Below, piece after piece: positions 1 through 11,724 of a stretch of DNA of 64,000 nt. The translations under genes and the position numbers were made by a program. Position 1 is the first letter of the stretch. Each line of letters starts with the position of its first letter. The notes beneath the pieces were generated by a model. The model saw only the letters and a program-made list of their open reading frames with translations, was not told where the DNA came from and did not search any database. Source of the stretch: Chalara sp. BL73. Its lineage: Eukaryota > Ascomycota > Leotiomycetes > Helotiales. The stretch lies in assembly GCA_918026815.1 (NCBI GenBank), contig CAKJVC010000242.1, forward strand, positions 1 to 64,000. The letters run 5' to 3'.

Positions 1-1312
1 CGGATCGGGACATCTACACGTAAGTACCACCTGTGTGTAGAGAATCAGCGAGCGGGATAAGCTGACCAGCTCTCAGTCTGTACGATTACCGGAAGCGGCT
101 TGCAACTTACAGGACCGATCTCGACTTGGTTGCTAGTCACCAAAGCTTTCCGTGGATTCCAGTGTGGGATGACCATGGTAAGAAACAACACCAATAGCCT
201 GGTGGCCATTGTTAGAACACCGATATTGACTAAAAATTCTTAGAGGTGTCTGATAATACGTGGAAATCTGGCGCTTCGCAGTTAAATAACACCGAGGAAT
301 CATTCATCCAAGATGGAGGTGTATCTGTTGATCAACGCAAAATGAACGCAGTGCGAGCATATTTTGAATGGAGTAAGTGTTACAAGGATGATCGTATCTC
401 AATGCTAACACTCAATTAGTGCCAATTCGTCAAGTCGACATGGATGACAACTTGCGCATCTGGCGACAGTTCAACTTTGGAGATCTCTTTGATCTAATCA
501 TGTTGGATACGAGACAATATGACCGAGGGATTACAGATGTATACTGGAACACTGACTATATCCATGCCATCTCAAACGATGCTAGTCGATCTCTCATGGG
601 TCCCAGACAAGAAGCCTGGTTCTACAAGACTCTAAAGCGCAGCTCTAAACGTGGCGCAACTTGGCGGTTGATTGGCAACCAAATTATCTTCAGCCGCATG
701 AACCTGTCTCTAGCACTTGGCCAGGAGAATCCTATGAGCTACGATCAATGGGATGGTTACCAAGCAAACCGCAACCGTACCTTCCAGACTCTCTACGAAA
801 ACAATGTCAGCAACAACATTTTCTTGGCTGGCGATTCACACGCCTCTTGGGTCTCTGATCTTGTGTGGCTGGGTGAGCATGAATATGACCCCACTACCGG
901 CGCTGGATCTATTGGCGTCGAGTTCGCGGGCTCAGCGGTAAGCTCGCCGTGCCCGATAGGTCAGAACGTCTCACTCTCCCTCGCAAATTTTGGGGCTTCG
1001 TGGTTGACAACTGCCAACCGTGAGTTGCAATGGCAGGATCTCTACTACCGCGGCTACTATGAGTTGTCTATCACTCACGAAGCAGTTAGTGCCGCCTTCT
1101 TTGGAATCCCTACGACCAAGATCCGTCAGGGCTACGAGATCTCGTTGGCCAACTTCACTGTGGTGGCTGGTGAGAATAAGCTACACCGTACGAGCGGGTC
1201 TGCGGCAGCGGGAGTTGTTGAGAGCGGGAGCTTGAAGAATGGCAATATGGTACAGACGAATTTGACATTTGACACGGCCACTGGTAACTATTTTGTATAC
1301 AATGCGCCGTAA
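1..1312 (+). CDS. PhoD-type alkaline phosphatase, 3' part (5' end outside window)
   Basis: Partial gene. Inferred exons are <1-19, 77-177, 244-372 and 420-1312; every junction has GT-AG ends and keeps one frame. The protein reads DRDIYTLYDYR, then WDDHEVSDN (metal-binding Asp-Asp-His), LDTRQYDRG and, near the middle of the last exon, AGDSHASW. These are the signature blocks of PhoD-like metallophosphatases (phosphodiesterase/alkaline phosphatase D), which hydrolyse phosphate esters and are usually secreted in fungi. The signal peptide and N-terminal Ig-like domain would lie upstream of the window. The stop at 1310-1312 follows a C-terminal region that looks complete. Family assignment is confident; substrate cannot be told. 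Confidence 0.88.
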
Positions 1313-2062
1313 GTGGTGGTACCAGGGCATCAAGCATATACACTAAGACTAGTATATGGGTAATAGTAATAAATTTTGGGCTACCTTTCTCATTTAATAC
1401 ACAATAAAAATATGCAATAAGCAGATTATTACTAACATGTCGGATAAAGTTAGAACAAACAATAAATGAACGATGACCTGCTCTCTCCAACTTGACTGTA
1501 CATGCACTCTTAGGTGAAAAGTTGTTCACTGATGAGCTTATACCAGTTCAAATTAAACCATTTCTTCCCTTTCAGGAACATGAAAACTTTTACAAAATAG
1601 TTAGCAAAGTTTTGAGCTGTTGAGATGAAAGCGTAAAGTTTAACCGAAGAATCTTTTGAAATCATCCTTGACCGTCTTGGCACTATTCGGCTAACACTCC
1701 GGTCATTCGGCAACATCTCCCCAGTATTACCGCATTAATATCTAAGGCAACCACCGACCGACCATCCTTCCCAGCACGAAAGATGCCCTCGACTTTCTCC
1801 TAAACATCACTTGAAAGCGAAGTCTAAGTCGAATGAAAAGCAATCGTGATCGCCGTAAGTTTTAAGCTTCTCGAGGCATTACCATACCTGCAAGTTCTAG
1901 GAGTCCCCATAACTAAAGATAATTTCACAAGACACATCCAAGTCGCGGGAGTACAAGGCTCTCCAATAACGGACCCAACTCCTTCATATCCACTCAACTG
2001 AAAACTGACCCCTGATCATCTTTCTAGGTCCCTTCTGGACCCGCCACACCAAATACGCAAAA
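1313..2062. other. Intergenic, AT-rich
   Basis: Spacer between the phosphatase stop and the sirtuin start. Short open frames here have no recognisable motif. The last ~150 bases probably hold the sirtuin promoter and leader, but no clear TATA box is seen. Confidence 0.5.
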
Positions 2063-3030
2063 ATGCATTTACCTAGAACCTCCATTACCGAGTTTCAGCA
2101 ACTCATCAACGGCTCCAGGCGTATCCTCGCTCTCTGTGGTGCTGGTCTGTCCGCCTCCTCTGGGCTCCCTACTTTTCGCGGTGCCGGGGGTTTGTGGAGG
2201 AACCATGATCCGACAAGCCTTGCGACCCCAGATGCTTTCGAGGAAGACCCGGGACTGGTGTGGCTTTTTTATGCATGGAGACGCCATATGGCATTTAAGG
2301 CCAAGCCAAACAAGGCCCATTATGCCCTTGCGGAGCTAGCGAAGAAGAAAGAGGGGTTCATGTGCTTGACGCAGAATGTTGATGGTATGTGTCTTCCGAT
2401 ATGTTTGTGAATTCTTTTGAGGGGGAAGGTGAAACAACGGCCTAATGTTTAATAGGATTGAGCCCACGTGCCGGTCACCCAGAAAACGCACTCCGTCTCC
2501 TGCACGGAAGTATTGCAGATATCAAGTGCTTCGAGGAATGCGGCTACATCGAGAAAAATAATCTAAAGGACCCCCTCTGCGCCGCCTTAGCACCAGCAGC
2601 AGAAGACTATCCTCCCGGTGAAACCATGCCGCTACTGAACCCTGCGATCCCCGCTCCCAACATTTCACCCTCCGATCTCCCTCGATGCCCCTCCTGCGCC
2701 TCAAGCGGCAAAACATCGCTCCTTCGGCCCGGCGTCGTCTGGTTCGGCGAATCTTTGCCAGAAGGAATGCTCGAGGAAGCTGATGCCTGGATCGCCGAGG
2801 ATAAGGTAGATGTTATGCTCGTTATTGGCACCGCGGCGGCGGTATATCCTGCTGCGGGATATACGAGGAAGGCCAAGAAGAGGGGCGCGGTGGTTGCGGT
2901 TATCAATCCTGATCCGAGCGCGGACGAAGGTCTTGACGACAACGACTTTTTCTTTCAAGGCGATGCGGCGGAGATCTTGCCGCAGTTGCTGGAAGGTATT
3001 ATTGGGAAGATCGAGGTTCCTGAGGAATAA
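2063..3030 (+). CDS. SIRT5-like (class III) NAD-dependent protein deacylase
   Basis: Two exons, 2063-2384 and 2456-3030, with a 71-nt intron inside the QNVDG motif; 298 aa. Sirtuins remove acyl groups from lysine using NAD. Visible motifs: GAGLSASSG at 26-34 (NAD-binding), TFRG, QNVD at 104-107, catalytic His124 in HGS, zinc cysteines 132/136 and 185/188, and GTAAAVYPAAG plus INPDPS near the C-terminus. The segment FYAWRR puts Tyr70 and Arg73 in the YxxR arrangement that in SIRT5-class enzymes binds negatively charged succinyl, malonyl or glutaryl lysine, so this is probably a desuccinylase/demalonylase rather than a classical deacetylase. The ATG at 2063 gives a normal short N-terminus. No obvious mitochondrial presequence is seen. 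Confidence 0.92.
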
Positions 3031-3555
3031 ATTTGAAATTTTGAAATGGATCAGAGGAGTTTTGAGGAACGAAGGCTAGGAAGATAGGAAGAGGAAATTT
3101 GGCAACAGCAGTCTTTCGGTTCAATAGCAAGGTACAGAAATAAATTGCTTTTCCCAAATGCAGGGCTATGACCGCTTTTTATTTTACTCTGCGCACTCAT
3201 ATATGTAGCTTTTGGATATTACCGTTCCATTCCTATCAGGAAGCTATCCGCACGCATCTATGTTGACTCGGCAAGTAAAAGGGGCTTCGCGGTAAGTGGG
3301 TCCGTGGCGGTAGCCTTGCAGGGTCCTGAACATGCTCAATCACCACACATTCACACAACATTATATGAAAAGCTATAGTAACGACAGATCGTAATAGAAA
3401 GTTCACGTGGTTTTCGGCTCTCACGAAACGTTTTTAGCCTTCCGATGGCCGGTTACTCTTCCTTCCGCCGTTAGCATTCAGAGAAACATCACGAAGCCGA
3501 TCGAAAGCACCAACTCCGAAGATTGGATCACGATTGCAGGTTGCAGGTTATCGCA
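3031..3555. other. Convergent intergenic region
   Basis: Spacer between the 3' ends of the sirtuin (+) and the O-methyltransferase (-). It should contain both transcript ends. No gene or repeat is seen. Confidence 0.5.
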
Positions 3556-4885
3556 TTATATGAGCTCGCACTCGACGCAAGCCTCGGGTTCGCTTCCCCG
3601 CCAAATCTTCTTCACCTTCAGACCGCTTTTCGCCAACAGCTCCTTCCAGTGCGATTCGTTCCTTTCCAACCCCCCGATAGGGAACATCGAGAAGTCCCTG
3701 ATGGCCTCCTGCATCGTAACGTTGCTGTCTGGCAAAACGAGATCGACCAGAAGCAACTTGCTGTGAGGCTGCTCCTTCAAGAGCGGGACGACCTGTTGCA
3801 AAATGACGCCGCAATCCTCATCATTCCAATCATGGATGATGTGGCGCATATAGTAAATATGCGCGCCCTTCACCGGCTGCGGCTTGAACATGTCGTGCGG
3901 CATGAACTCCACGCCCGCTGGCGGCCCGGCGACGGCTTCGAAAGTGGAAGGCAGGTCTTGCACGATGAAGTGGCCTTTGATAGTGGGGTTCCGCTTGCGC
4001 ACTTCCTCCATGATGTGCCCCTGCCCGCCAGCGATATCCACGATCGCGATGTTATCGTCTTGCAGGTTGAGCTTGGAGAGCTCTTCGCCGAAGGGGTAGG
4101 CGTCCCCGGACACGTTGCCTGCGTTGTGAGATCGCATGCCTGCCACCATGTTTAAGGCGCGATCAGGATGCGAGCCTAGCCAGGTCCAGAGCTCCTCCCC
4201 GTGAGCCCATTTGTAGGGGGTCCCAGACTCTTTCGTAGGAGCTTTGTATTTGTGCTCAGCGAGGGTGCGAGGCATTGCTAGGATGGCCGGCATGATGTCT
4301 TGGAACATCAGGTTATTGAAGGCCCTGTGGTCGGGGTTTAGGTATGGTTGGCCAATGGTGGTCAGGACGAAGCCGGGCCCGGCCACTTCTTTCAAAACGC
4401 CGGCAGCAGTGAGTTGGCGGAAGATGCGAACTTGAAGCCAAGGTGTCAGAATGGTCCATCAATGGGTAGAAAACACCTTACCGATCATGATCTCGTCCGC
4501 TTGCGTAGACTCAACTATCTCGGCGAGCGTGAGAGTCTTCCCATTTTCGAACTTGCTCCATAGTCCCAGATTCGATACTATCTCGACTGCAGCACTGACA
4601 TTAACCTTGAACATGCGTAAGTAAGCAAGCAACTGACGATTCATGGCAGACAAGCATATAGTCATGAGAGATCCAGAAATAGCATTTGCTCACCTGGAAA
4701 ATACGAGGCCAAACTTCAGTATTTGGTTCCTCCAACGAGTACAACAGCTTCCTTGTCTGCAGCTGCAAATTACGGCGAGCTACATGCACATCGCCGCCAG
4801 CAGCGGCCTCAAAATTCTTCCCAGCATCGCTGACTGCTGCGATCAGTTTCGCAACTTCTGCTGCGGGTGCGTAGGAGTCGGACAT
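3556..4885 (-). CDS. SAM-dependent O-methyltransferase (plant/fungal type 2)
   Basis: Three exons on the minus strand: 4885-4694, 4605-4482 and 4430-3556; 396 aa, the usual family length. The N-terminal part is the dimerisation/winged-helix region (VSNLGLW, then DEIMIVRIFRQLTAAGVLKEV across intron 2). The C-terminal Rossmann part has the SAM-binding VDIAGGQG at 236-243, acidic D264 in VQDLP, PHDMF at 283-287, and HIIHDW with the probable catalytic base His305. Such enzymes methylate hydroxyls of polyketides, phenolics or other secondary metabolites; the substrate cannot be told. Intron 1 was set by aligning FQ|VNVSAAVEI with the family. The ATG at 4885 is preferred because the frame upstream has only a TTG. 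No biosynthetic core gene is adjacent. Confidence 0.88.
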
Positions 4886-5701
4886 GATGAAGGGGATGAC
4901 GTTTCGGTAGGACAACTTACCAAAAAGATTGTGTTCTGCGAGAAGTCAACACGGGGAGGTTGCGGAACCTTCGGTACCCTATGGATTCAACAACGGTTAT
5001 CTAGCCGCAAGAGCCTTGTTCTTCCTCTCTTGGAAATGTAAATGATGGACGCTAATTTATGCAGCATGATCCATCATTTTCTGAGGTGCCTGGACTAGGC
5101 AATTGAAGCTCAAGGGGCCTTGCTCCTTCCGTGGACAATAAATGGGGCAAGAGTGGGAAAGTGGCGTGCAAGTTCATACTTTCAGTACTGTACTCGTGCG
5201 ATTGTGTCAAAAACGTGCCGGGCCGCATGCCACGCGTAAAAAAAGTACGGAGAGGATCTCCACGGGCCCCACTCCAGTGTACAACGAAACCGCGCTAAAA
5301 TGGGGGTGACCGTTTAAGGGGCTAGACTTTAATGCCGCCATCCTGGGTTTACCGCTGGCTTGAGCGCCATTCATGAATCGTGGTGACAAGGGGAACACCT
5401 ATCATACGGGTCCGCCAACCTTCTTGGTATGGCATTGTGAAGTGACGTGGAGGATCATTTCTCTTTTTGTTCGGAGCTGATAGGGGTTACCCTCAATCAA
5501 CATCAGTTGCGAAGCGGAAGCCTGCGGCAGGTTCCTTCTAGGCGAGTGAAGAAGCTGACCATCGCTTCTAATTTCCAGTTGTTGGAGAAACGAGTCCTAC
5601 ACCCACGTCTCTTGTCGGAATTTGTTCTGGCTGAATTATTCCAATGGTTTTATTATACAGGCTTGAATCGTAATCGTGGGAGCGAGCCTTTGTCTCAAGG
5701 G
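4886..5701. other. Intergenic region upstream of the O-methyltransferase
   Basis: Contains the O-methyltransferase promoter (minus strand) and the 3' end of the rhodopsin-like gene. An open frame at 5447-5971 (+) is the shadow of that gene's C-terminus. Nothing else recognised. Confidence 0.45.
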
Positions 5702-7306
5702 TTATTTCCCAAACGCGTCTGCCGGACGTCTGTCCGCATGCTTCACCGTATACTCTACATCGACCCTCACCCCCTTCTGGTCATCCCTTGGCCTTCTCTC
5801 ATCGCCTCCTTGGCCCTTCGCAATGATCCTCCTCTCGCTGCCGCTGTCCTCCGGAATACTTCCCGTTTCGTGATCCATTTCGTAACTCTCCCCTGCTCGA
5901 TCAACCGCCGTAATCCGCGTGTCGTACAAGATGCTCTGATCAGAAGGGCGCAGCTTCGGCATGGACCCTAGCTTGCCAAATGTCGAAGGCCTATTGCGCC
6001 GATAGTCGTTACTCTCTTTATTGCTGTATTTGGCGGCCGTAGAACCACCGAGAAAGTTCTTGAATAGCGGTGCCATGGCTGGCACGCAGACGAATATGAT
6101 GCCCAAGCTGGATTCGAGAACGGAGCAGAGCGCCGTAGGAGCCCAGTGCCTGTAAACGGGGCGAAAGAGATCAGCGATATTCTTCTTACCAATTCAGGCG
6201 CGACTGTTCGAAGCAGAGGGGACTGGTAAGGAGGAAGATATTACCATGTGAAGTCAGAGGTGTTGTTGATCGCAATAGCATTGGTTACTTGTCGTGAGAT
6301 TGTACCTCCGATAGCGAGGATACCCAGAGAAAACATTATAATTAGTGCGCCTGCCTCGTATTAGCACCAATCTTTCAACACTCTTCTTGACACGGAAGAT
6401 TGGGATGTGAGTAGAGTGTTGCAGCGTATTGCTACTAACTCACGTTTTTTCGAGCGGTTCATCTGTAAGTCCTTAATGACAGCTATGGGGGCAAGCGCAA
6501 GAAAGATATCTGTGGCGATGAATAGTGCTGCATTGTAGTAATTGAATGATAGTATGTCGATGCATGAGGGGCCTCCGATTGCAGTGGGCTCTGTCCACAC
6601 TTTTTTGAGTGGTGTGCATAGGAAACCGCCAACGACCTTTTGGAAGACGACATGGTTAGATCCGAGATTATCTGATGGAAATTTTTGCTTACGATGGTAG
6701 AGGTAAATCCTTGTGCCAGGATGAAAACCAAGGCAGCCCAAAGTATCTTTCGCTGTAGAGGTGTAACAGCAAGCCGTAGATAAAGAGCAACGATGCTACC
6801 TTTGATGCATCCTAGGCCGAAATAGTAAAGAATCTGAGTTGTCCATGGCCACTAAAGATTGCCAAACATTAGGATATTCCAACTGATTAGAAAGATATTT
6901 CGGGCTTGCCAGAATCATTCGAGTTAGGATTTGTTGAGCGTTTGGAAGTGTTGCTAGGTCTGCTACATGCCATCCGACGCCTCTATCGAACTGAAGCTTG
7001 GTAGCAGCAATCACGAAAGCCTCAGCCAGCTGTCATCACTGCGTCAGTAGGAACACCTATGCCATTTGCGAAATCGTACCCATGAAGCCAGTATTAAAAT
7101 ATCGTCGAGACCTATTGTTCGCGCAATCATTGTCCGGACATAGAATCTGTTGCGGTTGTTAAAGTTGCCCACCTGGGGACCGAATGAATGTGAGGTTACC
7201 TCACGATAACTGCAATAGTTGAGACTCCGAACAGAATATAGCAGCCAATTCTGAGATCGAGGCGGTTCGGAGTGCCGGGCGGCATGTCCCCGACAGTGTC
7301 GGCCAT
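5702..7306 (-). CDS. Fungal rhodopsin-like seven-helix integral membrane protein
   Basis: Seven exons, minus strand: 7306-7200, 7146-7080, 7029-6910, 6851-6693, 6636-6444, 6350-6245 and 6149-5702; 399 aa. The product is the Pezizomycotina-wide 'integral membrane protein' (Fung_rhodopsin-like) family of the plasma membrane, of largely unknown function and sometimes GPCR-like. Hydrophobic helices are visible in each exon (IGCYILFGVSTIAVIV, DDILILASW, GLGCIKGSIVALYLRL, AALVFILAQGF, FIATDIFLALAPIAV, MFSLGILAIGG, LGIIFVCVPAMAP). Family marks are GVGWHVADL, the cysteine in FLCTP, and the conserved PSCI loop. The roughly 110-residue tail is polar and charged, hence cytoplasmic. The third intron (6909-6852) begins with GC, not GT; it is needed to join MIL to WPWTTQILYYFG. 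Confidence 0.8.
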
Positions 7307-8330
7307 TGAGATGCTTAAAAGATGGAATCAACAGTTCATCAAAAGTTCAGCAAGAAGCCCAGAGGGCGGAAACTGCTGCTATCTAAGTGTGAAGAGTTGA
7401 CGAGCACATACAATACCAAACAGGTGCATTTGTACTAGAGCCTAACACCGCCTGCATGATACTTAGATCCCTTGAATGACTGCTTGAAAATCGCTCCATT
7501 AAAATTTTTTAGAAAGGGGAGCCCGATAGGCTTGCAGATCTTGGACTCTCAGGGCATACCGCTATGCGGCGCTGCAAGCTTGTAAGGTAGTCTAAGCAGG
7601 CACAAGTAACTATGGATTGGCTAGCCAGAATAGAAGTGGAGGTCATCGCTAGCGGCCGTTTCAAGGCCCGCATCTTGGTACACAAAGGGCAAGGATAAAC
7701 AACATGTCATGCCACAACAAGGTTCGCCGAGGACTCGAATGATCATGGCTCCCGGTTGGAAAAAAAAAAGCTGGGCTGTTGTTTTAAGCGAGTGCCTGAG
7801 AAGCCTCTTTTTGATTGACTTATTGCACAAGGATTCTCTTACTAAATATCAATATATAGATTGAAATCAATAGGCCAGAAGGTCATCTATAGTGGAGATT
7901 ATAATCTTGTTTTTTGGATCATTGGTGGTTGAGATGATTCTAGTGTTATAATAAAATAGTAATAAAAAAAGGCTGTGGAGCGGCCAAGCCTATTAACCCA
8001 ATTTAGCCTAGCCACTCTTAGCGTCAAGACCCCTATTTTGTTCAGTCTAGATAGTTAATTCTATTAGATCTACAATCAAATTCGTATGCCCTATTCTACA
8101 ACCTGTTCTGTGATAAGATCACCTACAATCTATCCGTTCAACAAAAGCGTTAAATAAACCCCCACCCCAAAAAAAGCTATAGGATGTCACGCGAGCACTC
8201 TGTATAACCTGTATAATAAAGTACTTTATCAACTAGGAGGTCAAACAAGAGGGGAAGGCTATCTACATCTACATGTACAAAAGTGGAGTACGTCTATATA
8301 AAACTTATTAACTTATTTAAATGCAACTCT
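7307..8330. other. Intergenic, AT-rich
   Basis: About 1 kb between the rhodopsin-like gene start and the 3' end of the NLR gene. It is AT-rich (A/T runs around 7830-8330). A 69-codon frame at 7621-7830 (-) has no recognisable feature. Confidence 0.45.
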
Positions 8331-10374
8331 TTACATCCATATCGGTAAAGATGTTTTCCTTCGACCACTCATTGCTTCTAAGCCATTCAACTCATCATAC
8401 GCAGATAGCAGCTCCTCCTTCTCAGAGTCGCTGAGAGTGCCTTTCTCAAACTTCCTCCTCCGAGACTCTGTAAGCTTTTGGACGAGGAATTGGACCATGT
8501 ACATTCGATGATGATCTTCATCACCATAGGGACTTATCTGATAAATCATTAAAGCAGTGGAACCTTTTGTGTCGCGGGCTTCGATGTCTGCTCCACGAGC
8601 GACTAGCTCTCTCATGTTGCTAAGGTACCTGATTCGAGCACATTTAATTAGCGCCGTATCGCCGCCTTTATCGCGCGCCTCGATATTTGCTCCATGATTT
8701 ATTAAGGCTTCGATACATCTTGTTCTCCTCAATGTTGGCATGAGTGTTGATGCCACGATCAGGGGTGTTTCCCCGGCGTCATTTTTTAGTTCGACGTCTG
8801 CATCCGAGTCGAGAAGAAGGTGGACTAAAGACAGGTTCTCGGTAGCGGCAGCAATCGAAAGAATGCTATCCCCGCGAATATTCAGTTGGTTGGGGTTCGC
8901 TCCATTTTCGAGTGAAAGTTTGATCAAAGAGTAATCTCCCTTTTCGAAGGCGGCAAGAAGAGGAGCATAGCCATTTCCTGCTTTCATATAAACTGAGATA
9001 TCTTGTCCAGTACTAGAGAGACGCTCGATAATTTTTGCGTATCCTTTTACTAGAGCCGGGCCAGCCTTCTCGTCATATCTAGTAGTGACCGGGACCCCAA
9101 TTTGAGAACCGCGCTTAAGTAACAAATCAATGACGGCTAATTGATTCGCACACCCGGCGAGCAGGATAGGAGTAAGGCCGTATTTGTTCGAGACATTGAT
9201 ATCGGCGCCGCTGTCAACGAGGAGCTTGACCACTTCGGAGTGTCCGTATCTCGCGGCGAACATCAAGGCAGTGTTCCCCCACTTTGACCTGGTCTCGAGA
9301 TATCTCATACGGTCGGCCAATTTGTGCTGATCCTCAAGATCTTGATGATCTCCCTTCAAAAGCCTTCGCACCAATGATAACAAACCAATTCTCGCAGCTA
9401 TATGTAGAGCATTGCTCAAAGGTTCCAGGTCAGCCGAGTTCGAGGGGTTTGATTTCCAGGTCTCCAGCTCAACTTTCAAGCTCATCGCACATCTGTCGTA
9501 TTCCCTCCCCCCATTGGAAATTTCATATTCCCTCAGCCAGAAGTCTCGACTCCCTGACCTCTCAGTCAAGAAGGGCATTATTAGGTGGCAGGCTGCATCT
9601 TCAGCTAGTTTTGCGTGGTCAGGCCATTGAAGCACGGCGTAACTGAGGAGTGGATTCAATTTGGTTGCTTGGTCGAGTCTTGAATACATCACAGTTGCCT
9701 CGCGCAGCATCCCTGAAGTTACGTAAGGTTCTTGTGTGGGTTTCGCGCTATGGAGGTCGTCATCGTCTTTCCATTTTTGGTCAATATAGCAAAGGCAATC
9801 CCTTACGATCAAGGAGTTTACGTCAGCCTTTCGAAAGCGGAATAAGTCGGCGTCGTGCTTTTTTGACCGGGAAACATTGCCAAGGCGCGTGGAAGCTCGA
9901 AAAGGGTGTATGCCCTCATTATAATCGCCGTCGTCATCGCCGTCCATCTCTCGGAAGAGATAGTCTTTGACAGACTGATGAACAAAGTTCACCGTTTGCG
10001 CATTGTCAATAACTAGTAGATTGGCGCAGAAGCCTATCCACTCAATCATCCGTTTTACAGCTTGGTCGCCGTCGGAAGTTCTAGCTTTCTGGAAAGATGT
10101 GGAGGAAAATTCCGATGCGGTGGCCTCGTACAGTTCAAGCAAGGAAAGTGGACGAACTGCTGCTGACACCCAAAGCAGGATTGACTTCACAATGGGCCTT
10201 CTCAGAGGAAGAATTTGGCCCAGAATTTGAGCATACATCTTGTATAGATCCCCAGGTAACTGATCCAGAGCAGCTGATATTTCGTCAGGATTTAAGTCTT
10301 TGATGACCTCCATGGCAAATCCAATCCAAAGGAACGTCCCTTCTGATCGCCGAAGCAAGTCTTCGGCGAGACTA

Positions 10375-11724
10375 CAGTACTAGGTCATAAGTCTTCGCGG
10401 AACACCAAAATCAATTCCGACACCCACCAACAATTTATTAAATAACTTTCCAACCACTTATTCAATTGATTTGATTTTGATTGCAAATAAATGACAAATA
10501 AGGCCAATTTCATGCACTCCACCCCTGAATCCCCTAGTATTTTGTATGCCACCCATTTGCTTTGATCACAGCCGCAACCCTGTATGGCATACTATCCGCA
10601 AGCTGTTCAAATAAACTATCAGGTAATAAGTCCCAGGCTTCAATTAAAGCGTTTTCTAAAGCTTTGATAGCATCTTCTCCTTTTCCCATTCCCTCAAGTT
10701 CTGGATGCTTTTGTAGAACGAGCTTTTTAAGGTGGTACCACACGTGTTCAATAGGATTCAAATCGGGAGAGAACGGCGGCCAATCAGTCACTGGTATTGC
10801 GTTATCCACAAACCAATTAGTAATTGCGCGAGCTGTATGAATAGGTGCGTTGTCGTGCATAAAAGTAAGGCCGGGTTGCCAACAAGTAGGTAATTGATCT
10901 TCGAGTACTTCGAGGTACGAGCGTGCAGAATAGCCATGCTTTTTTGCTTCAAAGTCACGGTTCAATAAGTATAACCCAGACCGTTGAATCTTTCCAGCAA
11001 TAAACCAAAAACAAGCCCATACCATTACTGATATCTCTCTGCTTTTAGCGTACGTTGATACCATGCGTGGTTCCCATTTTTCAGCAGCCGTACGAAAGCA
11101 CCATTCCCCTGCGCGGCCCTTTCCGCGCTCTGCAGAACACTCATCACTCCACATGTATTTTCTCCAGTCGTCGAGGGTCCATTTCTCTCGAGCTTTGCAC
11201 CAAAGATACCTTTTTCGAGCTACTTCAGGTGTAAGGGCCGGACGTTTTTTGCAACGCCAGTTATAGATGCCGGACGGCTTGAGCATACGCTTCAAGGTAG
11301 AGTCGCTGTATTCCCAGTTCATTTCTTTCCGAATCTCGTTGTACGTGTGTTTTGGATGTTGGCGTACGTGCCTTACAAGACGACGTACATGATACTCGTT
11401 CCAATCTTTTGGCCGGCCGCTGCGAGGTAAAGATTCTCCTTCGTTGCGTAGTGAGTCGATTTTTAAGGTGCTGCGAACAGTCGATTCAGGCTCATTTAGG
11501 ACCTTCGCGATCTCGTCGGGTTTATGGCCGAATAACGCACCCCCAATAATTTGACCTCTTTTGTGAGGAGTTAAAGGCTTCTTTTTGACCTTATTTGAAG
11601 ATATAGGGCCTAGAGGGGTACGTGAATTAGGCATATTGTATGATTGTTGCAAAAGGGTTGAAAATCAATTGATCGCGAGACGCGAATTTACGTGATTTAC
11701 GCGAAGACTTTTGGTGGGGCACTG
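10375..11724 (-). mobile_element. Tc1/mariner element, 1350 bp, intact-looking
   Basis: Both ends start CAGT and are flanked by TA (10373-10374 and 11725-11726), the target duplication of Tc1/mariner elements. The terminal inverted repeats match at about 18 of the first 25 positions, including an 11-base identical core AAGTCTTCGCG. A single full-length transposase gene lies inside. The surrounding sequence is an otherwise open NACHT gene, so the insertion is probably recent. Ends were set by comparing the two flanks by eye. Confidence 0.9.
10534..11634 (-). CDS. Tc1/mariner transposase (DD34E)
   Basis: A single exon of 366 aa. Residues 20-120 hold two helix-turn-helix segments (HKRGQIIGGALFGHKPDEIA; TYNEIRKEMNWEYSDSTLKRML) with a linking RSGRP, which bind the terminal repeats. 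The catalytic DDE domain shows Asp164 in WSDECS, Asp261 in MHDNAPIHTA and Glu296 in SPDLNPIEHVW. There are 34 residues between the last two, giving the Tc1-type DD34E signature. No internal stop or frameshift is seen, so it may still be active. The start is placed at the ATG at 11634; the open frame extends slightly upstream but without an ATG. Confidence 0.93.
   Translation of the reverse strand: MPNSRTPLGPISSNKVKKKPLTPHKRGQIIGGALFGHKPDEIAKVLNEPESTVRSTLKIDSLRNEGESLPRSGRPKDWNEYHVRRLVRHVRQHPKHTYNEIRKEMNWEYSDSTLKRMLKPSGIYNWRCKKRPALTPEVARKRYLWCKAREKWTLDDWRKYMWSDECSAERGKGRAGEWCFRTAAEKWEPRMVSTYAKSREISVMVWACFWFIAGKIQRSGLYLLNRDFEAKKHGYSARSYLEVLEDQLPTCWQPGLTFMHDNAPIHTARAITNWFVDNAIPVTDWPPFSPDLNPIEHVWYHLKKLVLQKHPELEGMGKGEDAIKALENALIEAWDLLPDSLFEQLADSMPYRVAAVIKANGWHTKY

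Noticed and set aside
1155..1529. Minus-strand open frame of 124 codons over the phosphatase 3' end
   Set aside because: It is a shadow of the phosphatase coding strand with AT-rich non-coding sequence upstream and no motif.
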